Positions 45,851-53,863 of a DNA stretch of 64,000 nt are shown here, piece after piece. The position numbers and the translations under genes were made by a program. Each line of letters starts with the position of its first letter. Within the stretch, counting starts at the first letter, position 1. The notes beneath the pieces are model-generated. The model ran no database searches. It saw only the letters and a program-made list of their open reading frames with translations, and was not told the origin of the DNA. Source of the stretch: Chloroflexota bacterium (GTDB lineage: Bacteria > Chloroflexota > Anaerolineae > B4-G1); assembly GCA_024232355.1 (NCBI GenBank), contig JAAEPW010000097.1, positions 1 to 64,000 on the forward strand, given 5' to 3'.

Positions 45851-46657
45851 ATGGATCTACGTCTGAAAATCACTCTAGCTCTAACCGTCCTCATTTACGT
45901 CGTCGATATCTCGGCATACGCATCGCGATTGGCGGGGATACGCACCCGCCGCCCTGCACAGGCCCGATCTTTTTACAACTTGCTGGCTCTCTCCGCCCGC
46001 GCCGCCAACGCCTTGCAAAGAACCCTGCTGGCGGGCCTGGTGGACCGGGCGGTGGCCGCGGGCATCGTGACCAATTTGACGGACACCCTGCGGTGGGTCC
46101 TGGGCGCTGCAGCGGTCGGGATCGTAATAGGAGCCGCTTTGATCCCATCCCTGGCCCAATTGCTTGAGCGCGCAGTCCGCTCCTATGAACTGCGTCGTTC
46201 GCTTCCGCGCGTCGTCCTGCACAGTTTGAGCATTGAGACGCTGCCACGAGCGCGAGAGGAACTGCGCAGCCCGCGTATTCGCACCATCCTGTGGGCCAGC
46301 CGACACCGCTTGCCCTGGCGCTGGATTCTGCTCACCGTGCTGGTGGCCGCCCTCTACGCCGTCTCCGGCCCGGCAGCCCAGATTGCGAGTGCCGTCACGC
46401 CGGTGGGCGCGCGTACGGCGCTCACGCTGCCCGCGTTCTTTACCGGCGTTGGCGCTGTCCTGCTGGTGCTGTTGGTGGACCCTCTGACCGCCCACGTGAT
46501 GGATCAGGCATTGCGGGACGAGCGACCACCCGCCGATGTGGTATCCGTTACCGTCTGGCAGATCGGGGCACGGCTGGCGGGGACGTTGCTGGCCCAGTTG
46601 TTGTTGAGTCCCGTGGCGGCGTTTTTGGCGATGCTGACTGGGTGGTTGGTGCAATAG
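45851..46657 (+). CDS. amj: Amj-family lipid II flippase
   Basis: The 268-residue integral membrane protein has six or so hydrophobic segments and the Amj (YdaH, alternate to MurJ) hallmarks: DISAYASRLAGIRTRRPAQA, SFYNLLALSARAANALQRTL, AGLVDRAVAAG, and later TALTLPAFFTGVGAVLLVLL with DPLTAHVMDQALRDERP. In Bacillus subtilis, Amj moves the peptidoglycan precursor lipid II across the membrane and is induced by envelope stress. Here it is the only plus-strand gene in a 15-kb minus-strand block and points away from the TerY-P cluster, so it may share a regulatory region with it. Length agrees with the family. A weak GGGAGC precedes ATG 45851. Confidence 0.82.
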   Translation: MDLRLKITLALTVLIYVVDISAYASRLAGIRTRRPAQARSFYNLLALSARAANALQRTLLAGLVDRAVAAGIVTNLTDTLRWVLGAAAVGIVIGAALIPSLAQLLERAVRSYELRRSLPRVVLHSLSIETLPRAREELRSPRIRTILWASRHRLPWRWILLTVLVAALYAVSGPAAQIASAVTPVGARTALTLPAFFTGVGAVLLVLLVDPLTAHVMDQALRDERPPADVVSVTVWQIGARLAGTLLAQLLLSPVAAFLAMLTGWLVQ

Positions 46658-46673
46658 TGGCATAAATTTATCG

Positions 46674-47090
46674 TTACTCTTCACCCACAATGAATTCTAC
46701 GCGCCCTACTTCCCTTTTTTCTACGGTTGCAGTCACAACATAATTGCCAGGTTCAAAGCCTTTATCTTTCCCGATACAAGTCAGAAATGGTCCATTTTCA
46801 AACGCTTGTGGATTTATTAACAATCGGTTCCTATCTCTGCTCCAGTTAACTTGTAGCCAGATGTCCCTCTGTCGATTTGTCTCAAGATGCCCACAGATGC
46901 AAAGGCGTGTCTCGCCGGGCGGCACGGGATCGGGATAGAGGATGGGTTCCGTTTCAGCATTCCATCCCTGGCACAACGTCAGATTCGATAATTCTACCGT
47001 CAGCTTGGGTGGTGGCGGGGATGATTGACCGCAAGAAATCAGTGCGATTACAAGTGTCGTGATGATTATCAATTGCGTTAGACGTGTCAT
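46674..47090 (-). CDS. Small lipoprotein, second copy of a tandem duplication
   Basis: Start ATG 47090 gives a signal sequence with lipobox LISC, then SSPPPPKLTVELSNLTLCQG and a ~115-residue beta-rich domain ending VGRVEFIVGEE. Four cysteines beyond the lipobox are conserved in the neighbour copy (CQG, two in LCICG, and TCIG). The copy at 47130 is similar throughout, and even the 30 bases before the start are shared, so the duplicated unit includes the upstream region. No known family. It is exported and lipid-anchored; the function is unknown. Confidence 0.65.
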   Translation of the reverse strand: MTRLTQLIIITTLVIALISCGQSSPPPPKLTVELSNLTLCQGWNAETEPILYPDPVPPGETRLCICGHLETNRQRDIWLQVNWSRDRNRLLINPQAFENGPFLTCIGKDKGFEPGNYVVTATVEKREVGRVEFIVGEE

Positions 47091-47129
47091 TGATCTGCCG
47101 TGTGACCTCGTTCGGCACATAGGAGTGCC

Positions 47130-47543
47130 TTATTCTTCACCCACTATGAATTCCACACGCCCTATTTCCGTTTTTCCTGCGATTACGCGCACAATATAGT
47201 CACCAGAGTCAAAACTTTCTTCTTCCTCAATACAACTCAGAAACAATCCATTGCTGAATAATTGAGGATTTCTTGCTAGTTTGCTTCTGTCTCGGTACCA
47301 ACTGATCTGTAGCGTAACATCTCCTCGGTTTGTCTCAAGCTGTCCGCAAATGCAAAGGCTCGTCTCACCAGGCGGCACGGTATCGGGAAAGGAGATGGGT
47401 TCATTTTCAGTATTCCATCCTTGGCACAACGTCAGATTCGATAACTCTATCGTCAGCTTGGGTGGTGGCGGGGATGAGCGTCCGCAAGAAATCAGTGCTG
47501 CCACAAGCGTCGCGATGATTATCAATTGCTTTAGACGTTTCAT
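47130..47543 (-). CDS. Small lipoprotein, first copy of a tandem duplication
   Basis: Start ATG 47543 (MKRLKQLIIIATLVAALISC) gives a signal peptide with lipobox LISC. The mature part SSPPPPKLTIELSNLTLCQG, GETSLCICGQLETNRGD and a C-terminus GRVEFIVGEE mirrors the downstream copy at 46674. Length 137 residues. The folded part is probably a small Ig-like or CARDB-like beta domain (inference from the alternating pattern and PPGE turn). It lies 80 bases after the amino-acid-binding lipoprotein of the next operon, on the same strand. Confidence 0.65.
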   Translation of the reverse strand: MKRLKQLIIIATLVAALISCGRSSPPPPKLTIELSNLTLCQGWNTENEPISFPDTVPPGETSLCICGQLETNRGDVTLQISWYRDRSKLARNPQLFSNGLFLSCIEEEESFDSGDYIVRVIAGKTEIGRVEFIVGEE

Positions 47544-47622
47544 TGATCTGTCGTGTGACCTCGTTCGGCACATAGGTGTGCCTCACTCCTCGCGTGAGTG
47601 GGAGAAACCTGATTCCACAGAA

Positions 47623-48768
47623 TCACCACTCAACCTGCTGAAACTCTCCACCCACAACCTGGTAAATCCAAATCTGCGCGTCGACCAAGTTACCGTTGGG
47701 CTGGTAGCGCAGCTCATTCAGCAGAGTGCTGAGCGGGTTCTGGCGCAGGGCGTCGGCGATGGCGTCAGTGTCCATAGAACCGGCCTTGCTCACTCCCTCG
47801 GCCAGCACCTGCATTGCCACGTAGCCGTTGACAGAGTAGGTATCGGGGTTGCGGTACTCGACCGCCTGGTACGCTTCTACCCAGCGCGCGTCCGCCACGT
47901 TGCGCGGGCCGGGGGCAAAGGCACTGACGTACATCCCCTCGGCGGTGCCGGCGGCCTCGTCGATGGTGGCCCCCAGGAAAGCGCCGTCGCTGCTCAGCAT
48001 CGGCACGGTCACGCCGGCCTCCACCAGGGTGGCCCGCAGGTAGGGGGCTTCGATCTCGTAACCGGCGTAAAAGACGGCGTCGGGGTTGGCTGCCTGTATC
48101 TGGGCCAACTCAGTCTCGTAGCGGCTTTGCCCTTCTTCCACCTCCAACTGGACCACCGCCTCGCCCCCACGCTGCTCCAGTTCCACGATCAGGGAAGCGG
48201 CCAGCCCCTGCCCGTACTCGGTGTTGTTAAAGACGACGGCCACCCGACTGGCGCCCAGTTTTTCTACCAAAAAGCGGGCGTCCACCGCGGCCTGTACGCT
48301 GTCGTCGGCGTTGACGCGGAAGAAATTGGTGTACCCGCGCTCGGCCAGGCTCTGCTCCGACGCGGTGGGCGTGATCACCACCAGGTCCATATCCTGGTAG
48401 AATTCCATCGCGGCCAGGGTCTGACCGCTGTTCAGGTGGCCGATGATGGCCACCACCCGCTCTCCCTGGGCCAGCGCCTGCCGCACCTGGTCGATCTGGG
48501 CCACGGCCACGTCGCTGTCCGCCTCGTCATCCAGCGGGCGAACGACGACCCGGTATCCCATCAGGCCGCCGGCGCGGTTGATCTCTGCCGCGGCCAGTCG
48601 CGCGCCGCCCAGCACGGTCTGGCCGCCGTTGGCCATAAAGCCGCTCAGGGGCACAGCCACAAAGACGACCACGTCCCCTTTGCTGGGGGTTTTGTCGCCA
48701 CTACAACCGGTCAGGAACAGGCTGGCGACGAGGGCCAGCGTCAGAGCCAAAAGCACGTATTTCCTCAT
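47623..48768 (-). CDS. Branched-chain amino-acid-type substrate-binding lipoprotein
   Basis: ATG 48768 is the likely start, with GAGGGA seven bases upstream; an earlier in-frame ATG 48783 overlaps the previous stop. The signal ends in lipobox LTGC (Cys22). The ~381-residue protein shows the type I periplasmic fold: VVVFVAVPLSGFMANGGQTV, GGARLAAAEINRAGGLMGYR, VAIIGHLNSGQTLAAMEFYQ, VVITPTASEQSLAERGYTNF, then FRVNADDSVQA, typical of Leu/Ile/Val receptors. It lies at the end of a four-gene operon that has no transporter permease or ATPase. It may act as a ligand sensor rather than a transport subunit. Confidence 0.88.
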   Translation of the reverse strand: MRKYVLLALTLALVASLFLTGCSGDKTPSKGDVVVFVAVPLSGFMANGGQTVLGGARLAAAEINRAGGLMGYRVVVRPLDDEADSDVAVAQIDQVRQALAQGERVVAIIGHLNSGQTLAAMEFYQDMDLVVITPTASEQSLAERGYTNFFRVNADDSVQAAVDARFLVEKLGASRVAVVFNNTEYGQGLAASLIVELEQRGGEAVVQLEVEEGQSRYETELAQIQAANPDAVFYAGYEIEAPYLRATLVEAGVTVPMLSSDGAFLGATIDEAAGTAEGMYVSAFAPGPRNVADARWVEAYQAVEYRNPDTYSVNGYVAMQVLAEGVSKAGSMDTDAIADALRQNPLSTLLNELRYQPNGNLVDAQIWIYQVVGGEFQQVEW

Positions 48769-48779
48769 ACAATTTTCCC

Positions 48780-49622
48780 TCATATGCTAAAACTTGACGT
48801 TGTGTTAGAAATCTTTTGATATTGCCGGATACTGTTGTCGATGCTGCCGACCAAACTATTCAGATCATCCACCTGTTTGCGGATGTCGACCTCCAAGAGA
48901 TCGGCTTGACCGCTGTCAATGTCCCCATCGTCCATCAACTCGACCTGGCTGTAGATCGAGGAGAGAGCCGCCAGGCTGGCTTTCAGATCCAACTCGACCT
49001 GGTTCATACGGGTGTCCAGATCGCGCAGCGCCTGCCATTGCTTCCCTTTGGCCTCCAGCGCCGCGTTCAGCTCGCGCCGGATGACAGGGTCTTGCTCCAG
49101 CCTGCGCCGGGCCGACAGTTCTTCGACCTGCTGCGGCACCGCTTTCTGCTCCTGGGGCAGCAGTTCGCCCCGCCGGTGGACGTCCAATTGGAGGGCAAGT
49201 TGGTACACGTTGCCGATCCACTCGCCGAACAGGTTGGCCGTGTCCGCCAGCCACTTGCGCAGCGCACCGCGCTCTTTGCGCATCTGTTCCTCGATGGTCC
49301 GCTGCACCTCCAGCGCCAGCTCGATCTCCCGCCGCAGCGCTTGATCCTGAATCTTGTCCGGATCGAACGCCTGCCGGTAGAATTCCAGCATCACCCTGGC
49401 GTTGGTCCCGGCGTCGGTCAAGCTGGTATAGAACAGAACAGTTGCTCCCAGGAAACCCAACAGCGGCCATCCCCACACCGGCCACCAGGAAAAGGGACGG
49501 TTGAACAGCGCTGTCAGCACAATGGTGCCAGCGAGAACCAATGCGTTTTCCAGTCGAAAAAAGGCGTGCTGCAAAACGGCGCTGCGGGACTTGCTCTCAA
49601 GTTCAGATCGTGTGATAGACAT
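48780..49622 (-). CDS. Membrane-anchored coiled-coil protein
   Basis: ATG 49622 (MSITRSELES) is preferred; an in-frame ATG at 49643 exists. Two hydrophobic helices (about 26-41 and 47-64: ALVLAGTIVLTALF and WPLLGFLGATVLFYTSL) are followed by ~200 residues of charged helix with heptad character (LRREIELALEVQRTIEEQMR, QQVEELSARRRLEQDP, LDTRMNQVELDLKASLAA). No enzymatic motif is present. The topology suggests a long cytoplasmic coiled coil. Its stop overlaps the possible upstream start of the binding lipoprotein (ATGA), indicating tight coupling. I do not recognise a named family. Confidence 0.75.
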   Translation of the reverse strand: MSITRSELESKSRSAVLQHAFFRLENALVLAGTIVLTALFNRPFSWWPVWGWPLLGFLGATVLFYTSLTDAGTNARVMLEFYRQAFDPDKIQDQALRREIELALEVQRTIEEQMRKERGALRKWLADTANLFGEWIGNVYQLALQLDVHRRGELLPQEQKAVPQQVEELSARRRLEQDPVIRRELNAALEAKGKQWQALRDLDTRMNQVELDLKASLAALSSIYSQVELMDDGDIDSGQADLLEVDIRKQVDDLNSLVGSIDNSIRQYQKISNTTSSFSI

Positions 49623-49705
49623 GATGCGTAATGCGTGAAACATAAGGCGTAAGGCGTAAAACGTAATTGCGTGATGGTTACGGTTTACGTTTTACGCATC
49701 ACGTT

Positions 49706-51517
49706 TTAGAAATACGTCGAGATGATCTTATAAAGTTCCTCAATGTCCGTCTCGTCAGCGCGGCGGAACTGGCCGTTGCCGACGTTGGCAATCTCTTGCA
49801 GGCGGTCGTCGTCGGCGTCGCTGCCAAAGGCGATGGCGAACACGACCACGGTCACGTCCTGTTCTTGCTCAAAGCGGCGGCGCAGGTCATCGACGACGTA
49901 CTGGCTGTCATTCTCGCGGCCGTCTGTCATGACCACGATGGCGTTGATCGCGTCGGTATCGCCTGTCTGGGCCAGGTCGTCAAAGGCTTCTATAACGGCG
50001 TCCACCATGGCGGTTTGACCGTCCGCATCCATCCGGTTGATCTGCTCGATCAGGTTCTGGCGATTGTCGTCGTCCAGGGGCTGCAATGGCTCGAACAGCT
50101 TGACTCTGCTGCCGAATTCGATCAACCCGACGCGATCCCGGTCGCCCTGGATCTGGCTCACGAACGCCTGGAGGGCTTGCTGAGTGCGCTTTAATTTGTT
50201 CCCCTGCATACTGCCGCTGGTGTCGACCACCAGGTAGACGTTGGTGGGCCGCTTGGTGTACCACCAGACGTTCTGCACGACCTCCACCACCTCCGCCGAC
50301 GGAATCTGGAGCGTTGTCTGGGGCTGTCGCCAGTTTACGGCGTTGCTGCTGGCAAACACACTCCCCGATTCGTCCAGCGAGATGGACAGGTCGGCGGGAC
50401 GGTATCCGGCGGCCAGCAGTTGGCGCTGCACATCGGCACTGGACAGAAATTGCGCGAACGCCTGAAAAGTGCGGCGCTGGTTGTCGGTGACGGACGTCTC
50501 GTTAGAGCCGCCCAATTCCAACAAGGCGAGGGGATGGTCGGCCCAGAGGGTGCCCTCGGCCGGGTAGATGGCGACCAGCTGTTCGCCCGCGCTCTGCGCC
50601 TGGTGTTGGTTCCAGTTGATGATGACGTGTTCCTGGGTCACAAAGGCGTCCAAAAAGTCCCGGCCTTCGGCGGCCAGCCGCTGGACGATCACTTGTTCGC
50701 CCTCTCCGTAAAAGCGCACGGTGGCCTCGACAGCGCGCACGTATTCGAGGGTCTGCGGGTCGGTGGCTGCCTCCGGGGTCAGCCCACGGGTCAGACCGGC
50801 ACCGGCGTAAAACTCGGCCAGGGTGGCCAGCAGGCCGCTGGCGTGACCGGTGCTAGGATGGTTCCACTTAAAATTCGGATCGTCGGTGGCCTGACTCTGG
50901 ATCTGCTGCCAGCCGATGGGACGCTCTGGCCAACCCATGTCGCGGGCGACGCTCTCCCAGGCGGCGATGACGATAGGGCTAGTGGCGTAGCGCACCGGGG
51001 TGCCGACGCGCCGGTTCCCAATGGGCACCAGTCCTTCCTCGCTTGCCGTGTCCTGGAGTTCGGACCAGCGCTGCTCCAATTGGTTCAGCCACAGGCTGCT
51101 GTCCGGTGCTAGAGCCTGGAAAGTGGGCGTTCCCAGGCTCTGTTCGACTATATTTTCGGGGTTGAGCGCCATCGTCCGCACTTGCATCGTCTGCTCATCG
51201 GGGGCAGGCTGCTGCTGGCGGTTGAACTGCTCGGCCAACTCGCCCAGGACGGGCGCCATCCCCGGCGATACGGCGATGGTCAGTTCGGCGCTGTCGGCAG
51301 GCCACGAGACGGGTGATGTATCCTCGTCTTCTTGGTCGAATCGAGCGGTGAGATTGTCCCACACACTGTTTCCGGCAAGGATGACCAGCACACCGCACAT
51401 GCAGGCGATGGTGAGGAGAACGGCAGCGATCATCAAGCAATTGCCGATATTGAAACTCGGTTCCGTCGGCTGCGACGATTGCGGCGTCTGCCAGGGTTGT
51501 GAAGAACTTGTTTTCAT
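49706..51517 (-). CDS. Extracellular solute-binding/VWA fusion protein, membrane anchored
   Basis: The 603-residue protein has an N-terminal TM (about 28-49), a type II solute-binding domain (about 75-385: LTIAVSPGMAPVLGELAEQF, YATSPIVIAAWESVARDMGW, HVIINWNQHQAQS) and a C-terminal VWA domain (about 425-603) with MIDAS DTSGSM at Asp432 and VMTDGRENDS. The fold order matches SBP_bac_11 plus VWA proteins in Chloroflexota and Cyanobacteria-like genomes. Both domains should lie outside the cell. It follows the separate solute-binding protein gene by only 4 bases. A ligand-binding domain joined to a metal-dependent adhesion domain suggests ligand-controlled assembly; this is inference. Confidence 0.88.
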   Translation of the reverse strand: MKTSSSQPWQTPQSSQPTEPSFNIGNCLMIAAVLLTIACMCGVLVILAGNSVWDNLTARFDQEDEDTSPVSWPADSAELTIAVSPGMAPVLGELAEQFNRQQQPAPDEQTMQVRTMALNPENIVEQSLGTPTFQALAPDSSLWLNQLEQRWSELQDTASEEGLVPIGNRRVGTPVRYATSPIVIAAWESVARDMGWPERPIGWQQIQSQATDDPNFKWNHPSTGHASGLLATLAEFYAGAGLTRGLTPEAATDPQTLEYVRAVEATVRFYGEGEQVIVQRLAAEGRDFLDAFVTQEHVIINWNQHQAQSAGEQLVAIYPAEGTLWADHPLALLELGGSNETSVTDNQRRTFQAFAQFLSSADVQRQLLAAGYRPADLSISLDESGSVFASSNAVNWRQPQTTLQIPSAEVVEVVQNVWWYTKRPTNVYLVVDTSGSMQGNKLKRTQQALQAFVSQIQGDRDRVGLIEFGSRVKLFEPLQPLDDDNRQNLIEQINRMDADGQTAMVDAVIEAFDDLAQTGDTDAINAIVVMTDGRENDSQYVVDDLRRRFEQEQDVTVVVFAIAFGSDADDDRLQEIANVGNGQFRRADETDIEELYKIISTYF

Positions 51518-51521
51518 CGCC

Positions 51522-52793
51522 CTACTCCACCACGTTCAGATCGAACCAACGCAGCAGCGCCAAGAGCACTTCCCGGTCGGGGCTGCGCATTGCGTCGGCG
51601 CGGGGCACGACTTGCTCGACGCCCCGGTCTTGCCACTGGACAAAGAGGCTGTCTGGGTGTGCGTCCAAGGCGACGGTGGGGTTGGACGGACGCAGGCCGT
51701 AGACCAGGGCCGCTTGCTGTTGCGGTTCGCTCAGCAGAAAGCGTTGAAAGGCCAGCGCCGCGTTCTTTTCCAGCGCGCTGGTCTCTGGGCCGATCCAGAC
51801 CGTAAAGGGAAAGTCGAACCAGGTGACGTACTGGGGATAGTAGAGCAGCAGGGGATCGTCCCAACGGGTGAGGATGCCCTGCATATTTTGCAGCAGGTCG
51901 CTCTCCAGCAGTTGGCCGCCGTCGCCCACGCTGTAGCCAAAGAGGGCAAAGTCCTCGGCGGTGTAGGCGCTGGCGCTGCTGAAATCGGTCACCGAGCCCA
52001 TCAGTTCGATCAGCCAAGCCTGGAATTCGGGGTTGGTGATGTCGTCCACGCCGACGTCGGTGCGGCCATAATACTCGCCGGCGGCGGCGATCATGGCCGT
52101 CAGGCCGCCCACGTTCTTGTTCGGATTGGGCACCACCAGCTTGAAATAGCCCCAGCTCGAGCTGCCGCCTAGGTCGGGCCATCCGCCCCGCGCGACGGCG
52201 GCGTCGTGGATGGTGCTCCAGGTGACGCCGCCTTGCTCGCTAAAGTAACTCTCCAGCACCCTGGCCCGGCTCTCATAGATGCCCCATGTAAAGAGGCTGA
52301 CGGCGACGGGACGGGCCCGGTATTCGCCGTCGGTCAGAAAGACGTCCCGGCCCAGCCGTTCCTTGTAGGAGGCGTTGGCCAGCTCTACCAGGTAGCGGCT
52401 GTCGGGGATCCAGACGGTGGGAAAGTCGTCCAAGGCGGCTTTTTCGGCCTCGGTCAGGTCCTCGGGCAGCACGTCGGGCGGCAGCGCGCCGAAATCGTTG
52501 CGATCCCAGCGGCCCAGGGCGGTCAGGCCGTCCATCGCCACGATCTCTACCTGCACCTGCACGTCGTCCACTGTGGCGTTGGTGGCGTTGAACGCCTCGG
52601 CGGCGCTCCGCACCCACGGCTCGACCGGCAGGGCGGTGAGCGTGCGCACGGTGACGGCGTCGGGCCGCTCGACGGTGAGCCCCTCGGCGGGGCTGGCGCT
52701 GTCGCCGCTCAGTCCGCGCCATACCAGGGAGACGCCGACGATCAATAGTGCGACGATTATGATACCTATGAATATCCAACGGGATTTGTCCAT
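51522..52793 (-). CDS. Membrane-anchored extracellular solute-binding protein
   Basis: Start ATG 52793 (MDKSRWIFIGIIIVALLIVG) gives a 423-residue protein with one N-terminal TM and no lipobox; the longer frame upstream lacks support. The rest is a solute-binding fold (VTVRTLTALPVEPWVRSAAE, LPPDVLPEDLTEAEKAALD, TVWIPDSRYLVELANA, WSTIHDAAVARGGWPDLGGS, WIGPETSALEKNAALAFQRF). It resembles the binding half of the downstream VWA fusion, so the two may be paralogs. It is the first gene of the four-gene operon, 4 bases before the fusion gene. No permease is present. The ligand is unknown. Confidence 0.85.
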   Translation of the reverse strand: MDKSRWIFIGIIIVALLIVGVSLVWRGLSGDSASPAEGLTVERPDAVTVRTLTALPVEPWVRSAAEAFNATNATVDDVQVQVEIVAMDGLTALGRWDRNDFGALPPDVLPEDLTEAEKAALDDFPTVWIPDSRYLVELANASYKERLGRDVFLTDGEYRARPVAVSLFTWGIYESRARVLESYFSEQGGVTWSTIHDAAVARGGWPDLGGSSSWGYFKLVVPNPNKNVGGLTAMIAAAGEYYGRTDVGVDDITNPEFQAWLIELMGSVTDFSSASAYTAEDFALFGYSVGDGGQLLESDLLQNMQGILTRWDDPLLLYYPQYVTWFDFPFTVWIGPETSALEKNAALAFQRFLLSEPQQQAALVYGLRPSNPTVALDAHPDSLFVQWQDRGVEQVVPRADAMRSPDREVLLALLRWFDLNVVE

Positions 52794-52855
52794 TCTGTTT
52801 CTCACTTGATTGTGGCTAAAATCTGCAAACGAACTTTGGCTTGTAAAAACAGTTC

Positions 52856-53362
52856 TTAAACGATGAGATGCGGTGCGAACTTTTGCATATCTGATCTGAG
52901 TCGATGGCCCATGAACCCACCGAACCATGATACTGGTATTCCATGCGCGATAGCATTTCGTTCTACATCCCACCACGGCACATACTTTGTCCATTCTTTT
53001 GCAACAATGTGTGGATTCAGCGGAACAAGCGCTATGGCACTACCAGCCTGATCATAACTCATGTTTCCAATACTCATAATCTGATGCCACTCTGACTTGA
53101 TCACACAACTCAGAGTATGGTACTCTAATCCTTTCGGCGATACAATGATTTTTGTTACAAATGGCCTTACAAGTGTGTATGCACCGGCAATTATGCCAAG
53201 ACCTACAAACAACAACCATGTATAGCCAAAAAGATTTATTCTGCCCGTGATTATGTTGGGATAATTCATTACGAGTGTTGCAATTGATATTGCCTCGCTG
53301 AGAATCCCGATAAACAAGGACACAAACCACCACGAGGGTGTGAATCGGTGAGTATGATACAT
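52856..53362 (-). CDS. Membrane protein with PH-like domain, hypothetical
   Basis: The 168-residue protein has two N-terminal hydrophobic helices (WFVSLFIGILSEAISIATLV and YTWLLFVGLGIIAGAYTLVR) followed by a ~100-residue beta-rich region (TKIIVSPKGLEYHTLSCVIK, SEWHQIMSIGNM) reminiscent of bacterial PH-like domains, which usually sit just inside the membrane. The family assignment is from the pattern only. It lies upstream of the solute-binding operon on the same strand, with about 60 bases between. AGGAAG-like bases precede ATG 53362. Confidence 0.6.
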   Translation of the reverse strand: MYHTHRFTPSWWFVSLFIGILSEAISIATLVMNYPNIITGRINLFGYTWLLFVGLGIIAGAYTLVRPFVTKIIVSPKGLEYHTLSCVIKSEWHQIMSIGNMSYDQAGSAIALVPLNPHIVAKEWTKYVPWWDVERNAIAHGIPVSWFGGFMGHRLRSDMQKFAPHLIV

Positions 53363-53400
53363 TTCTTCCTTTTCAGTTATGCTGCAATTAGAGTTCCTGT

Positions 53401-53643
53401 CTAGTTGATGCCATATTTTGCTTTGACTTGGCCTATTCTTGCCCAGATTCTACTGGACACCTCATCTTGACTTACTTGCTTAAAGATATTGCCCAATACT
53501 CTTTTCTCATCCTCATCAACTTTGGCGTCGCGCAGGGCCAAACCCAGTAAAAAGTTCAATTCTTCCATATCTAGTTTGCCGTCACCAGCAAATACTTGAA
53601 TGGAAGCTAGTGCTATTTCGAGGTGACTTGATATTTCGTTCAT
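53401..53643 (-). CDS. TerB-like small helical protein
   Basis: The 80-residue protein contains FAGDGKLDMEELNFLLGLAL and DAKVDEDEKRVLGNIFKQVS, two acidic D-x-K/x-x-x-x-E turns each followed by a helix. This is the style of TerB/DjlA-type tellurite-resistance helical domains, though the protein is about half the usual size. It is cytoplasmic with no signal. AAGGAGAT is positioned just upstream of ATG 53643. Its closeness to a TerY-P-like triad (8 kb away) makes the resemblance worth testing. The alternative is an unrelated EF-hand-like protein. Confidence 0.55.
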   Translation of the reverse strand: MNEISSHLEIALASIQVFAGDGKLDMEELNFLLGLALRDAKVDEDEKRVLGNIFKQVSQDEVSSRIWARIGQVKAKYGIN

Positions 53644-53863
53644 CGTGATCTCCTTTTTTCTGTTTATTGTTTGCGAGTTTCAACCATTGTCTCTGGAACT
53701 TGAATACCTGCGCGCTTCACTTGCCCAGTGAGTATTGGCGTGGTAACTCAATCTTATCGTGCAAAGCTCGCCTTGTCAAGCGATTTGCCTCCCCCCCGCG
53801 TTGATCGCACGCTTGAAACAGGTAAATCAGAACTTGTGACCTGTCATAGAGCATTTGTAGCAT

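Noticed and set aside
47281..48819. 512-codon plus-strand frame opposite the binding lipoprotein and small lipoprotein genes
   Set aside because: It covers three well-supported minus-strand genes with signal peptides and family motifs; the Val/Gly/His/Gln-rich product is a typical antisense shadow in GC-rich DNA.
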